A stretch of 64,000 nucleotides of DNA from Phycisphaerae bacterium (GTDB lineage: Bacteria > Planctomycetota > Phycisphaerae > UBA1845 > Fen-1342): the NCBI GenBank assembly GCA_022072445.1, contig JAJVHV010000019.1, forward strand, positions 100,897-164,896, given 5' to 3'. Each line of letters starts with the position of its first letter. Within the stretch, counting starts at the first letter, position 1. The translations under genes and the position numbers were made by a program. This document shows positions 26,116 through 35,918 of this stretch, one piece after another. The notes beneath the pieces were generated by a model. That model was given only the letters and a program-made list of their open reading frames with translations. It had not been told where the DNA came from and searched no databases.

Positions 26116-29100
26116 ATGTCGATGGATACCAACCGCGAATCGAAAGCCGCCGAGATTTTCCGCCGGGCGCTGGACCTTGCAGGCGAGGTCGAGCGTGCTG
26201 CTTATCTGCGCGAGGTCTGCCGGGAAGACGCCGAGCTGCTCCGCGCCGTGCAGAGCCTGCTTTCGGCTGACGCCGCGGCGGAAGGAGAAACACGCGGCGC
26301 GGTGGGGCCGGTCGGCGGGCCAGCGACGCCGGAGATCGCCGGCGGCTCGAACACGCTGACAGCCGCGGACGGCACGACGCGCGAAACTCCCGGCACGCTG
26401 ATCGGCCGCTACAAGCTGCTGGAGCGGATCGGCGAGGGCGGGTTCGGCAGCGTCTGGATGGCGGAGCAGCGCGAGCCGGTCAAACGCCGCGTCGCACTCA
26501 AAGTCATCAAGCTGGGCATGGACACCCGGCAGGTTGTCGCGCGCTTCGAGGCCGAGCGGCAGGCCCTGGCGCTGATGGACCACCCCAACATCGCCAAGGT
26601 GTTCGACGGCGGGGCCACCGACCAGGGCCGGCCCTTCTTCGTCATGGAGCTGGTCCGCGGCGTGCCGATCACCGAATTCTGCGACCACCAGCGGCTGGAC
26701 ACCCGGCGGCGGCTGGAGCTCTTCGCTCAGGTCTGCAACGCCGTGCAGCACGCGCATACCAAGGGGATCATTCACCGCGACATCAAGCCGAGCAACGTGC
26801 TGGTAACGCTGCACGACGGCGTTCCGGTGCCCAAGGTGATCGATTTCGGGATCGCCAAGGCGACCAACGCCGAGCTGACCGAAAAGACGCTGTTCACCGA
26901 GCACCGCCAGATGATCGGCACGCCGGCGTACATGTCGCCGGAACAGGCCGAAATGAGCGGGCTGGACATCGACACGCGCAGCGACGTGTACTCGCTGGGT
27001 GTGCTGCTCTACGAGCTGCTGGCCGGCGCGCCGCCATTCGAGCCCAAGCGGCTGCTGAGCGCCGGGTATGCGGAGATGGTGCGGATCATCCGCGAGGAGG
27101 AGCCGCCGAAGCCGTCGCTGCGGTTGTCGTCGCTGGGGCAACGCCTGACGACCGTCGCCCGGAGTCGGCAGGTCGACGCGCACCGCCTGGGCACGCTGCT
27201 GCGCGGCGAGATCGACTGGATCGTGATGAAGTGCCTGGAGAAGGACCGCACGCGGCGCTACGAGACGGCGAGCGGCTTGCGCGCGGACGTGGAGCGCTAT
27301 CTCTCCGGCGAGGCGGTGGTCGCGGCTCCGCCAACCGTCGTTTATCGGCTCCGCACATTCGCCCGGCGACACCGCGCTGCGCTGCTGGTGAGCGCGGCGC
27401 TGCTCACCACAATGTTGCTGGGCGTGATCGCTGTGGCGTGGGGGATGATCCGTGCCTGGGACTCCGGGCGGTCGCGACTGGTGGAGCACGCAAGGGGGCA
27501 CTTGTCCCGGCTGGCGGAGCGTCTCCGTAACACTGACCCGAATACCCGGGCCATTCCGATCGGATCGGGTCCGGAAGGGCAGATCGAGGGCTTGGGGCTG
27601 TTTGCCGACTACGCTATTACGAGCCTGATTGAGTCTCGCGATGAAATGACGGCTGCGTACTTCAAGGCCAACGCGGAATCACGCCGTGCCGAGTGGGAAC
27701 GTGGCAACGCCATGGCTGCTCAGGCGCGTGCCGAAGACGAGGCGGACAGGCTGCGACGCGTCCTGTATGCGCACAGGATCGCGACCGCGCAGCGCGCCCA
27801 CCGCAGCGGCGAATACATGCGGATGGGCCAGGAGCTGCGCGAGTGCCCGGCCGACCTGCGCGGCTGGGAATGGCGCTATCTGGCACGACTTGCCGACCAG
27901 AGCATTGCGACGCTTGTCGCGCCCGCGACGCATATCAGCTGGTGCGCCGACGGGCGGGCCCTGTTCTACTGGTCCGAAGGCACGCTGGGGCGCTGGGACA
28001 CGGAATCCGGCGAGACGTCGGCTCTGGTGTCCGTTCCGCACTATAACGGCGCGCTGGCGGTTTCGCCGGACGGTCGCTGGGTTGCGCTCGGACGTCCCGC
28101 GGGGGAGGACACAGTCATTGCGCTTCTCGACGTGCGTTCGGGGCAGCAGTTCGATCTGGCCGATCACACGCTCGGCGACGTCCGAGCGCTTGCGTTCAGC
28201 GCGGACGGCACACGGCTGGTCAGCGCGACTGAGGGAGTCTTTGGAAGGCAAGTCCTCGAAGAACGCTGGACACCCGCCGGAGTGGTGCCGCACCGCGGGA
28301 GCAATGCCGGCCGGGCGCCGCCCCGACTCATCGTCTGGCATGTGGCCGCGCGCGCCCGCGCCGTCAGCATTGACGGTGCCGCCGCCACGGAAGGCGTCGC
28401 ATTCGCCGCGCGCGACCGCTACGTACTGGCCTGGCGCCGCGAGCCGCTTCCGCCGCACCGCATTCGGATATGGGACTCGATGAGCGGAGCGCCGATTGAG
28501 CCGCCGAACGACGTGTGCGACTCGCCGCTGCGTCAGGTTGCGGTGGACGCCGAAGTGCCAATCGCGACGGCGCTGTACGACGACGGAACACTCGTGACGT
28601 GGGACGTGTCAACCGGCGCGGAGTGTGCCGCGCGGCGGCGCGTCGCCGACGCGCGCGCCGTGGCGGTCAGCGGAAGCCGCAGACGGCTCGCCGTCGTCGA
28701 TCGCGCCGGCCAACTTTCGATCGTCGATTTCGAGGGTCCCGAAGCTGTCGTGCTACACGGACACCAGCACAGCGCGTCTGGCGTGCAATTCAGTCCGGAC
28801 GGTCGGCGCGTTGCCACGCTGGCGCTGGACGGCACGGTCAAGCTTTGGACGCCGCAGACTCCGGGGGCGGAGACGACGGTCTATCAGATCAGAACAAGCA
28901 TGTGCGGCACATCCGTGACCGATCGGCCGCTGGCGAACTGCGTCCTGCTGTGTTCGAGTCTCTTGGACGACGAAGGGCGGGAGTGCCTGGATCAGATCGG
29001 CGATCCCGCGCGGCTGAGTCACGTGCCGGAATCAAGCCTCGACGCGTGGCAGGAGCCGCTGGTTGCCTGGAGCACGCAGACGGACTGGCGACCGTCACGA

Positions 29101-29841
29101 ACGGAGTGGAGTCCGCGCGTCAACGACCTATCGCCGCTCGGAGATTGGTTCGCAACGACCGATGAAGACAGTATTCGAATCCACCGCACGCTGGACGGAG
29201 CGATCGAGTCGTTGATTCCCGCGTCGTTCGCACAGGATCCGACCTGGAGCCGCGATCAACGCCGCTTCGCATTCTGGGAAGCTGGCTGCATCTGGGTTGG
29301 CGACGCCGCCGCCCCGGGCCTGCGCGTTCCCATTTGCGACGCCCCGGAGATGCCGCACTTTGCACTCAGCCCGGACGGCGCGCTGATCGTCGCAGCCGCG
29401 GCGAGCGCCGATCGATCGGAACCAGTCGTTCGCTGCTGGAGCACATCGACCGGTCATCCGCGTGGGACGCTGCATCTGCCGTCGGCCGATCTGCCGGGCA
29501 TCAATCCCGAGCAACTGTGCTTCAGTGGAGACGGGCGGCGGATCGCGTTGGCGTACTCCACGACCGACGGTGTGCGGCGTATCTGCCGACTCGCAACGTG
29601 GAACGGTTTGTCGAACGTGCCGCTGGCCGACTGGCCGACCGGCGCAACGGTGGACCATCTGGCGGTGGACGGCGCGGGCACGCGCATTGCAACGGCCGAC
29701 ACGAGCGCCTCGACTGTGACACTTTGGGACGCGGATTTCGGGCTTGAGCTGCTGTCGTTCAGCGTCGCACCTGTGCAGCCGCACGCGGTTGACTTCTCAG
29801 CCGACGGCGAGACGCTGCTGGTCCGCGGCGCGAAGCCGTGA
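26116..29841 (+). CDS. Transmembrane Ser/Thr protein kinase with WD40-like sensor
   Basis: The 1241-residue protein has an N-terminal helical segment, then a Hanks-type kinase domain (about 98-400). The glycine loop GEGGFGSVW is at 106-114, Lys129, HRDIKPSN at 220-227 with Asp222, DFG at 243-245, and a TPAYMSPEQ activation segment. One membrane helix lies at about 421-443. A helical stretch with an [19 protein letters not shown] start precedes a long beta region (about 590-1240) with WD40-type motifs such as [35 protein letters not shown] and [13 protein letters not shown]. All catalytic residues are present. The propeller probably faces the periplasm or paryphoplasm and binds a ligand or protein. 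It is paired with the ECF gene just upstream. Confidence 0.92.
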   Translation: MSMDTNRESKAAEIFRRALDLAGEVERAAYLREVCREDAELLRAVQSLLSADAAAEGETRGAVGPVGGPATPEIAGGSNTLTAADGTTRETPGTLIGRYKLLERIGEGGFGSVWMAEQREPVKRRVALKVIKLGMDTRQVVARFEAERQALALMDHPNIAKVFDGGATDQGRPFFVMELVRGVPITEFCDHQRLDTRRRLELFAQVCNAVQHAHTKGIIHRDIKPSNVLVTLHDGVPVPKVIDFGIAKATNAELTEKTLFTEHRQMIGTPAYMSPEQAEMSGLDIDTRSDVYSLGVLLYELLAGAPPFEPKRLLSAGYAEMVRIIREEEPPKPSLRLSSLGQRLTTVARSRQVDAHRLGTLLRGEIDWIVMKCLEKDRTRRYETASGLRADVERYLSGEAVVAAPPTVVYRLRTFARRHRAALLVSAALLTTMLLGVIAVAWGMIRAWDSGRSRLVEHARGHLSRLAERLRNTDPNTRAIPIGSGPEGQIEGLGLFADYAITSLIESRDEMTAAYFKANAESRRAEWERGNAMAAQARAEDEADRLRRVLYAHRIATAQRAHRSGEYMRMGQELRECPADLRGWEWRYLARLADQSIATLVAPATHISWCADGRALFYWSEGTLGRWDTESGETSALVSVPHYNGALAVSPDGRWVALGRPAGEDTVIALLDVRSGQQFDLADHTLGDVRALAFSADGTRLVSATEGVFGRQVLEERWTPAGVVPHRGSNAGRAPPRLIVWHVAARARAVSIDGAAATEGVAFAARDRYVLAWRREPLPPHRIRIWDSMSGAPIEPPNDVCDSPLRQVAVDAEVPIATALYDDGTLVTWDVSTGAECAARRRVADARAVAVSGSRRRLAVVDRAGQLSIVDFEGPEAVVLHGHQHSASGVQFSPDGRRVATLALDGTVKLWTPQTPGAETTVYQIRTSMCGTSVTDRPLANCVLLCSSLLDDEGRECLDQIGDPARLSHVPESSLDAWQEPLVAWSTQTDWRPSRTEWSPRVNDLSPLGDWFATTDEDSIRIHRTLDGAIESLIPASFAQDPTWSRDQRRFAFWEAGCIWVGDAAAPGLRVPICDAPEMPHFALSPDGALIVAAAASADRSEPVVRCWSTSTGHPRGTLHLPSADLPGINPEQLCFSGDGRRIALAYSTTDGVRRICRLATWNGLSNVPLADWPTGATVDHLAVDGAGTRIATADTSASTVTLWDADFGLELLSFSVAPVQPHAVDFSADGETLLVRGAKP

Positions 29842-29990
29842 CGATGCACGGCGGGAGTGCTGACACGGGCTGAGGGCTTTGCGCCGCAAACCCCTCGCTT
29901 ATGGCAAAAACCAAACTGAGAGACCCACGCGCGCGACCAGCCGCCGCCGCGCCCCGGCCACGCAGCGGGCCCGCCGCGCGCCGGCGATCG

Positions 29991-30377
29991 TCACTTCCCG
30001 CAGTGAATGCACTTGTCCGCTTCGGACGGCGTCATCTTGCCGCACGCCGGACACTTCGACGCCTTCTCCGCTTTCATTTCGCCGCACTTCGGGCACTTGG
30101 CCATCAGCCCCGCCCCACGTCCGCCGAGAATCTGCCGCTTCTCCATCATGTTCTCGACGTCGGCGGCGCTCAGCACGAACTCGTTCTTGCACGCGACACA
30201 GATCCAGTTCGTGCCCGTCTTGGTGACGTCCGACGACGCGCGGTCCTCGGCCCCGCGCGACGTGACGAACATGTACACCGCGATGCCAACCGCCAGCACC
30301 CCGATCACCCCCAGCACAATTTCCCGGGTGGCGGCGCGGCGCGTCACCGCCGCGGACGACAGCAACATTCGATTCAT
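29991..30377 (-). CDS. Membrane-anchored zinc-ribbon protein
   Basis: The 128-residue product has a ribosome binding site GGAG seven bases before the ATG at 30377. One membrane helix lies at about 20-38 (IVLGVIGVLAVGIAVYMFV). The soluble part has four Cys pairs: C60-x2-C63, C95-x2-C98, C109-x2-C112 and C123-x2-C126, with CPKCGE, CPACGK and CIHCGK signatures, enough for two zinc ribbons. Such domains mediate protein or nucleic-acid contacts. It follows the membrane operon at 30463-35005 on the same strand with an 85-bp gap, so it may belong to it. Confidence 0.8.
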   Translation of the reverse strand: MNRMLLSSAAVTRRAATREIVLGVIGVLAVGIAVYMFVTSRGAEDRASSDVTKTGTNWICVACKNEFVLSAADVENMMEKRQILGGRGAGLMAKCPKCGEMKAEKASKCPACGKMTPSEADKCIHCGK

Positions 30378-30462
30378 AGCGATGCTCCAGCAGTTCCCTC
30401 ACCGCGGCGTTCCACGCCGCCGGCCGGGGGACTCGTAACGATTCTATGCGCGGCGCGGCGCG

Positions 30463-31509
30463 TCAGGGCGGCGCGACGACGTTCAGCCAGTCCTGCGTCA
30501 GAAACTCGAAGCGCGCCACGAGCAGCGCCACGCGGCTCATGACCGTGTAGCCGAACCCGGCGCCGAATGAGATCATCAGCGTCCAGATGCCGACCCGCGA
30601 GATGGCGCCCACGGCGCCCTTGTGCTCGATCGAGAAGAAGAAATACACGAGGCCGCTGGTCGTCCCCAGGAAGATGACCAGATTGTTGAACGACTTGTAG
30701 AACGACTGGTTCAGCGAAAAGGCCGTCCCTTCGTAAACATACAGCGCCAGCGGCTGAAGCGTCGAGGCGATCTGCACGATGAAGTCGCTCTCGATGTGCG
30801 CCACCAGCCGCACGCCGGCGGTATATCCGATCACAAACGCCAGCGACCAGCGGCTGATCCACGGACCCTTCGGCATCAGGCGCCACAGCAGCATGATCCC
30901 CAGCACCAGCGGGATCAGGTAGAAGACGTTCATCAGTTGCAGCCAGTTGGCGTGCAAACCATCCCCGTGCAGCGCCTCATAGCCGAACAGCCAGTCGAAC
31001 CATATCTCGGGAACGCCCTTCTCCACCGCCGCGTCCAGGTCCAGACCGGGCAGAATCGTCTGCTTCACCAGCCGCGGAAAGAGCTTGCCGAACAGATTCG
31101 GAATCAGTGTCGTCCAGATGCCGACCACCATCCAGTAGGCCGCCGAGATGCCCACGAAGGCGCTCTCCGCCACCTTGTAGATCGGATTGTCGCGGTAGAG
31201 AAACGACAGCAGCGCCAGCGTGAAGCACGCCGCCATCCACATCCCCACCGTCCGCGGCAGGTTGAAGGTCGCCCGCAACGGCCGCGCGGCGCGATTCTCT
31301 CTCGCCGCCGCGCTGGCCTCGGCCGCCTCCGCGCTGCGGTAATCGCGCAGCGACACTGTCGCCAGCGACCCATCTGGCTTCGGCTCGGCGTAGACCTTCC
31401 CCATCTCGCCCCAATACCCGGTTCCGGGCGGGCCCGAGACCGCGCGAAAGCCGACCCACAGTACCGCCGCCAGAAGGATCACGCTCCAGATCGTGCGTTC
31501 GGTCTTCAT
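30463..31509 (-). CDS. Multi-pass membrane protein of a conserved-looking operon (gene 4)
   Basis: The 348-residue product begins with a membrane helix (TIWSVILLAAVLWVGFRAV), then a polar loop of about 60 residues, then about seven helices (MWMAACFTLALLSFLYR, SAFVGISAAYWMVVGIWTTLIP, LMNVFYLIPLVLGIMLLW and others). The start is set by GGAGAG seven bases before the ATG and only one base separates it from the stop of the previous gene. The PKGPWISRWSLAFVIGYTAG segment is a good signature for a search. Function unknown; it probably forms a complex with its operon partners. Confidence 0.75.
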   Translation of the reverse strand: MKTERTIWSVILLAAVLWVGFRAVSGPPGTGYWGEMGKVYAEPKPDGSLATVSLRDYRSAEAAEASAAARENRAARPLRATFNLPRTVGMWMAACFTLALLSFLYRDNPIYKVAESAFVGISAAYWMVVGIWTTLIPNLFGKLFPRLVKQTILPGLDLDAAVEKGVPEIWFDWLFGYEALHGDGLHANWLQLMNVFYLIPLVLGIMLLWRLMPKGPWISRWSLAFVIGYTAGVRLVAHIESDFIVQIASTLQPLALYVYEGTAFSLNQSFYKSFNNLVIFLGTTSGLVYFFFSIEHKGAVGAISRVGIWTLMISFGAGFGYTVMSRVALLVARFEFLTQDWLNVVAPP

Positions 31510-31510
31510 C

Positions 31511-32371
31511 TCACACTCTCCGCGTGGCGCGGTCGATCGCCATCACGACGTTGCCGAAAATGATCAGCAGCATGATCACGCAATGCGCGATCAGTTGCGG
31601 ACCCATGCGCTGCATGCCCTTCGTGTAGGCCGCCTTCTTGCCGTACTCCGGGTACTTCTCGATCAGCGCCGCCTCGTACTCGGCCGCCCCCTTGATCGCC
31701 CCCAGCAGCCCGAACATCTGCCCCGGGACATACGGATAGAGTCCCGCCGCCTGCACACCCGTGTTGCCGCTGGCCATCGGAATGCTCATCGGCGTCGCGG
31801 CGTATTGAATCCACTCCTTGGCGCCCGGGTAGCCGGCGCTGACGTTCAGAATCAGGTCCATGCTGCGGATGTTCACCAGGTCGCGCGTCAGCGGAATCTC
31901 GTTGATGTTCGTGCCGAAGTGGTCCGTCGTGTACAGCTCTTTCAGGTTCGAGATCACAACCTTGATCACGCCCTCGTTGCCCGGCTTGTAGCCCAGGTTG
32001 ACGTAATCCTCGCCATACCGGTACTCGGGGTAGTCGTTCTTGATCACCAGATTGACGGTGTTCTGGATCATGTTCGCCCCGCCCGGCCAGAGCGCCATGA
32101 AGTACATCTTGTGCTTCTTCTTGGCACAGTGCCACGTCCAGGCCGTCGCCATCGGCTGAAGCTCCGGCGCGCTGCCCGGGTCATAGTCGAACGGCAGCAG
32201 GATCCTCGAACCCTCCGGCATCGAGTCGATGCGGTCAAAGACCGTCTGCACCAGCGGCGTGGCCTTCTCCGGAAACTGCTTGGGAATCAGAATCGGCAGC
32301 AGCACCGCCAGCGTCATGAACAGGAAGATGATCCGGCGATCCATCTTCAGCAGCGCTTGCGTCACGCTCAT
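31511..32371 (-). CDS. Membrane-tethered protein of the same operon (gene 3)
   Basis: The 286-residue product has GGAGGTAA before its ATG, and only three bases separate it from the previous stop. It has one N-terminal helix (IIFLFMTLAVLLPILI), a large outer domain (about 33-255) and one C-terminal helix (LIAHCVIMLLIIFGNVVMAI). The outer domain contains VQTVFDRIDSMPEGSRILLPFDYDP, WHCAKKKHKMYFMALWPGG, and a YVNLGYKPGNEGVIKVVISN segment with alternating strands and helices, resembling a Rossmann-like or substrate-binding fold. No catalytic motif recognised. The two-helix layout suggests a periplasmic domain anchored at both ends. Confidence 0.75.
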   Translation of the reverse strand: MSVTQALLKMDRRIIFLFMTLAVLLPILIPKQFPEKATPLVQTVFDRIDSMPEGSRILLPFDYDPGSAPELQPMATAWTWHCAKKKHKMYFMALWPGGANMIQNTVNLVIKNDYPEYRYGEDYVNLGYKPGNEGVIKVVISNLKELYTTDHFGTNINEIPLTRDLVNIRSMDLILNVSAGYPGAKEWIQYAATPMSIPMASGNTGVQAAGLYPYVPGQMFGLLGAIKGAAEYEAALIEKYPEYGKKAAYTKGMQRMGPQLIAHCVIMLLIIFGNVVMAIDRATRRV

Positions 32372-32374
32372 CGC

Positions 32375-33382
32375 TTACCTCCCGTCCGATCCGAGGTACG
32401 AACGGTCGATCGCCAGCAGCACCTTCAGCGACGTCGACGCAATCCCCAGCGCGATCCCGATCATGATCGCCCGCTGCCCCGCCGTGTTCATCACCTGCAT
32501 GATCCACTGCGTCAGGTGCGGCACGCCGAAGAACGACAGAAAACCGTCGTTCGGCAGAAACCCGGTCACCACGCCGCCGAAGTACGTCCGCCCCAGCAGC
32601 ACGATGAACGCCGTCCCCAGCAGCAGCACCGACTCCAGGTTCCGCGCCCGAAACGCACGGAACGCCGCCGACGCCACGTAGAACGCCAGCATCGCGAAGG
32701 TCGTCTGCACCAGCGGCGTGAAGCCGTACTCGAACGCAAACCAGAAGACGGAACCCGGGTGGATGAAATCGCCCGAGATCCACGGCAGCTTCCGCAATTC
32801 GCCCCGCAGCAGCGAACCGACCGCGATCACGTCCTTATCCTTGATCTCGGTCAGATACGCGGTCGCCGCCGCCGGCTGACTGGCGTTGGCCGCCGGCGGC
32901 TTGTAGTTCAGGCTCAGTTGCCCCCAGCCGCGGCGGTCAATCGTGATCTCGCCGATCGCACGCCCGGCCAGCGTCACCGCGTGTTTCGAGCCCGGCTCGG
33001 CCCCGCGCACGACCACGTCCAGCGTCAGCGCCCCGTCCGCGTCTGCCAGCTTCGCCTCGCCGCGCACTTGGGCCGTGCCCGTCAGCAGACAAGTGAATCC
33101 CGGCTTGGCCTTGACGCCGACCTTAAACGTGCCGCAGATCAGCGTCGCCAGGAAGCAAACCACGGTGATCATGCTGTAGGCCCAGCCGGCCTGACCGCGC
33201 ACGATCTTTTCGCTGTGCGCCCGCAGCAGGTTTCCCCCGCCCAGCACGAACGCCACGGCCGCCAGAATGTCGAAGAAGATGCTGGCGTAATCCGACGCCC
33301 AGGCCAGCATCGGCACGAAATGCTGCACCATCATCGTCAGGCCGACCAGCGCCGTGATGAGCAGCGGAATCGATCGTTTCAC
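32375..33382 (-). CDS. Multi-pass membrane protein of the same operon (gene 2)
   Basis: The 335-residue product starts with a GTG at 33382 behind a GGGAGAA sequence. It has three N-terminal helices (SIPLLITALVGLTMMVQHF, ASIFFDILAAVAFVLGGG, AYSMITVVCFLATLIC), a central soluble beta-rich domain of about 110 residues (about 85-200), and then about four more helices (TPLVQTTFAMLAFYVASAAFRAF, VLLLGTAFIVLLGRTYFGG, AIMIGIALGIASTSLKVLL). Same operon as its neighbours, 18 bp after gene 1. Function unknown. Confidence 0.75.
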   Translation of the reverse strand: MKRSIPLLITALVGLTMMVQHFVPMLAWASDYASIFFDILAAVAFVLGGGNLLRAHSEKIVRGQAGWAYSMITVVCFLATLICGTFKVGVKAKPGFTCLLTGTAQVRGEAKLADADGALTLDVVVRGAEPGSKHAVTLAGRAIGEITIDRRGWGQLSLNYKPPAANASQPAAATAYLTEIKDKDVIAVGSLLRGELRKLPWISGDFIHPGSVFWFAFEYGFTPLVQTTFAMLAFYVASAAFRAFRARNLESVLLLGTAFIVLLGRTYFGGVVTGFLPNDGFLSFFGVPHLTQWIMQVMNTAGQRAIMIGIALGIASTSLKVLLAIDRSYLGSDGR

Positions 33383-33400
33383 AAAGCGTTCTCCCGAACG

Positions 33401-35005
33401 TCAGGCGCCGCCGCCAGCCCGCAGGAAATCGTTCACCAGGAAAAGATAAACGTCGTCCAGCCACGTCGCCTTAATTCTGAGCAATTCCACACCCGTCCCG
33501 ACGATCACGCCGATCAGCAGAATCGCCAGCGCGAACATCTTGCCCAGGTCCTGACCCTTGAGCGTCCCAAGCTGCGCCGGCTCGCCCGACAAATATGCCG
33601 ACGCGGCGAAGAATTCCTCCCCCAGCAGCGTGTAGTCGCAGGCCGCCACGAAAAACGGCAACTGCGCCGGCTGCGCCGTGCCGGCGATCTGAATCGCGCC
33701 GATCGCGTTGCCCGTCTCGGCCAAGATCAGCGATTCGGCGAAGAACGAACCCATGTAGATGCACGTCGCGGGCTTCTGTCGAACCATGGTGCCGGTCACC
33801 GCCGCCACGTAGCCGAACTGTTCGTCGGTCACGTAGTAGATCTTCTTTTCATCGTAAGCATCCGGCCGGCCGGCGTTCATATAGCTGGTCGCGACCGTCT
33901 CGCGGGCCGTGGTCATCACCAGCGAGCGGCTGGTAGGCACCTCAAGCTGCGCGTCATGCTCCGCCGCCGTCTGCGCCACCCGTCCCAGGATGATCAGACC
34001 CGCCACGGTCTGAATGTCGTTCATGTCCTGAATGCCGGGAATGAAAATGATCGGCCGCCCCATCTCCGTCGCACGCCCCACCGCGTCGTCCACCGCCTCC
34101 AGGCCGGCGATCTTGCGGATGTTCATCGGCGCGCCACGCTTGGCAATCTGGATGTACGCCCACACCCCGATGCAGAAGAGCGCCGTGATCAGCAGCAGCC
34201 ACTGCCGCTGCGGATCGAACCAGTTACCCGCCGCTTTCACGGCCTGCGACTCGACAATCGTCACCCCCTCCGCCCCGTCCGCCACGCGCCGCAGGCGATA
34301 GCGATAAACGTGATTCGTTCGGACCGTCGAATCCGCGCCCGCCAACGGCCCCGCCTCAACGCGCGCGATCACCACCCAGTCCGCGTCCGCGACCGCCTTG
34401 CCCTGCCGCGAGACCTCCTGCCGCTCCAGCACACGCTTGCCCGCCTCAGCCGCCGGCGGAACGCCGTAAACGATCGCCTTCCCAGCGTCCGCCGGCGCGT
34501 CATACACCAGCAGCGGCGGCACCAGGCTGATGAGATGGTCGGCGATCATGCTCAGGTTGCCGTCCAGCTCGTCAACCGCGATCAGCCGCTCCTGGGTGTC
34601 GTAGTTATTTGCCAGGAGCACGACGCGCTCGAAGAGGTCCGGCCACGGCACGATCGCCGTGGGCCGATGCGCGCTGACCAGCCGCTGCGCGGCCTTCAGC
34701 TCCTTCCGCACCATGCCGATCGCACCCATCCGCGACAGCCCCGCCACCGCCCGCGTCGCCCGCTCGATCGCCGCCTTGTCGCCCGACTTCGTCGCCGCCT
34801 CCAGCTCGTCGCGGGCCGCTTTGAGGGCCACACACGCCGCGTTATGGGCCTTGAACGCACGCCACGTGTCCCACGCCGCCCGCTGATCCTCCACCGGAAC
34901 CGCCCCCGCCGGCTGCGTCGCTGCCTGCCAAGCGCCCGCCAACGGCGAAAAAGCCGCGGCGGCAGCGACGACCAGGATGGTGCTGCCCCATCCGCTCCGA
35001 GGCAT
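33401..35005 (-). CDS. Large membrane protein resembling DUF6754 proteins (operon gene 1)
   Basis: The product is 534 residues from the ATG at 35005, chosen because AAGGA lies six to eight bases upstream; an ATG two codons earlier has no room for the site. A signal peptide (ILVVAAAAAFSPLAGAWQ) is followed by a helical and beta-rich outer domain (to about 265), a membrane helix (WLLLITALFCIGVWAYIQIA), and a cytoplasmic domain starting GAPMNIRKIAGLEAVDDAVGRATEMGRPIIFIPG. Near the end are PATCIYMGSFFAESLILAETG, LPFFVAACDYTLLGEEFFAASAYL and a last helix. This pattern resembles the DUF6754 family, whose function is unknown. Likely the core of a multi-subunit membrane complex with the next three genes. 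Confidence 0.75.
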   Translation of the reverse strand: MPRSGWGSTILVVAAAAAFSPLAGAWQAATQPAGAVPVEDQRAAWDTWRAFKAHNAACVALKAARDELEAATKSGDKAAIERATRAVAGLSRMGAIGMVRKELKAAQRLVSAHRPTAIVPWPDLFERVVLLANNYDTQERLIAVDELDGNLSMIADHLISLVPPLLVYDAPADAGKAIVYGVPPAAEAGKRVLERQEVSRQGKAVADADWVVIARVEAGPLAGADSTVRTNHVYRYRLRRVADGAEGVTIVESQAVKAAGNWFDPQRQWLLLITALFCIGVWAYIQIAKRGAPMNIRKIAGLEAVDDAVGRATEMGRPIIFIPGIQDMNDIQTVAGLIILGRVAQTAAEHDAQLEVPTSRSLVMTTARETVATSYMNAGRPDAYDEKKIYYVTDEQFGYVAAVTGTMVRQKPATCIYMGSFFAESLILAETGNAIGAIQIAGTAQPAQLPFFVAACDYTLLGEEFFAASAYLSGEPAQLGTLKGQDLGKMFALAILLIGVIVGTGVELLRIKATWLDDVYLFLVNDFLRAGGGA

Positions 35006-35094
35006 ATGCATTCCTTCTGATGGGTGCGCCGACCGCGCCGGACGACGCCTCAAGACCGCGACGAAACCGCTTCAGATGGACCGGAAACCTCGAC

Positions 35095-35427
35095 TCAACC
35101 GTCGCGCCGACGGCTCAATTCGGCGTCTTTGGCTTCCAGCCGCTGACAGATGTACTCGATACTGCCGCGCCGTTCAAGAAACGCCGCCACCGCCCGATAC
35201 TCCGCCCGCGGGAAAATCAGCTCGGCGATGGGTCCGAAAAACGTCATCGCCTGGCTGCCGATGTAGTTCAGCGGCCGGCTGCACTCCAGCATCATCACCG
35301 CCGGCGTCGTCAGCCGCCGCCGCACCAGCTCCTCCACCAGCCGCTCGATCAGCCCGCGCTCCAGCTCCGAGGGCGTCGCCGGCCCCGGCGGATCAACGGC
35401 GAACGCGTGCTTCAGCCAGCCGAACAT
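35095..35427 (-). CDS. Small conserved hypothetical protein
   Basis: The 110-residue product starts MFGWLKHAFAVDPPG. It is helical and basic, with LIERLVEELVRRRLTTPAVMMLECSRPLNYIGSQ in the middle and AAFLERRGSIEYICQRLEAKD near the end. I recall similar short proteins in other bacteria without known function. It lies 89 bp upstream of the membrane operon on the same strand and could be its first cistron. No catalytic motif seen. Confidence 0.68.
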   Translation of the reverse strand: MFGWLKHAFAVDPPGPATPSELERGLIERLVEELVRRRLTTPAVMMLECSRPLNYIGSQAMTFFGPIAELIFPRAEYRAVAAFLERRGSIEYICQRLEAKDAELSRRRDG

Positions 35428-35481
35428 GCTCGCAGACTAACGGCGGCGTCCCGCCAAGAAAAGGGTCCCGCTTCGCCTCGC

Positions 35482-35522
35482 CGCGGCGGGGTGCGCCGTG
35501 TCACGAGTAGCACCCCGCCGCG
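35482..35522. promoter_or_regulatory. Strong hairpin in the divergent region
   Basis: Perfect 13-bp inverted repeat CGCGGCGGGGTGC / GCACCCCGCCGCG with a 15-base loop, between the minus-strand small gene and the first retropepsin module. No T-run on the plus side. It could be a leader structure or mark the left edge of the module. Confidence 0.45.
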
Positions 35523-35669
35523 ACTTCAAGGCCTGGTTAGGCAGTCCGAGACTCGCGTTCACCCACGAGTTAGCGGACCCTGTTGACGGGAGCGCGTATC
35601 AACCGATAGTCCACTATGATGTTGTTGAGGTATCGCAGCACACGATGCCCAATGGGACTACGGTGCGAT

Positions 35670-35918
35670 ATGGCTCTCGAACTAGAACTGAAATTCTACG
35701 AGGAGAAGCGCGAAGAGCTGCTCAAGAACCACGAGGGCAAATACGTCCTTATCAAGGGCAGCAAGCTGATTGACGCCTTCGACACTGCCGCAGCCGCATT
35801 TGAGGCTGGCGTCGCTCAATTCGGAAGCCAGCCAATCCTGATTAAGCGAGTGGTCCGAGACGAGTCGGTCGATCGCGCTCCGGTTCTTATCTGCGGCTGG
35901 TGCAATGCGCAAACATGA
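35670..35918 (+). CDS. Small partner protein of retropepsin module 1 (DUF5678-like)
   Basis: The 82-residue product starts at the ATG at 35670; a TATGAT box lies 50 bp upstream (35615-35620). The N-terminal helix LELKFYEEKREELLKNHEGKYVLIKG leads into a short beta-alpha unit ending in QPILIKRV. The HEGKYVLI...F.TAAAAFEAG pattern resembles DUF5678, and the partner at 38058 shows the same plan (HSGEFVVF...FP..PLFAMRV). It overlaps the following retropepsin gene by 14 bases. The base composition is visibly less GC-rich than its neighbours, suggesting transfer. Possible roles are a cognate substrate, an inhibitor or a dimerisation partner; not established. Confidence 0.75.
   Translation: MALELELKFYEEKREELLKNHEGKYVLIKGSKLIDAFDTAAAAFEAGVAQFGSQPILIKRVVRDESVDRAPVLICGWCNAQT

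Noticed and set aside
29872..29896. Hairpin GAGGGCTTTGC / GCAAACCCCTC as a terminator between convergent genes
   Set aside because: The stem has a mismatch and no T-run follows on either strand; kept only as a possible structure.
31493..35020. Plus-strand frame of 1175 codons across the membrane operon
   Set aside because: Antisense to four well-formed membrane protein genes with ribosome binding sites; the translation is Arg/His/Gln-rich and featureless.
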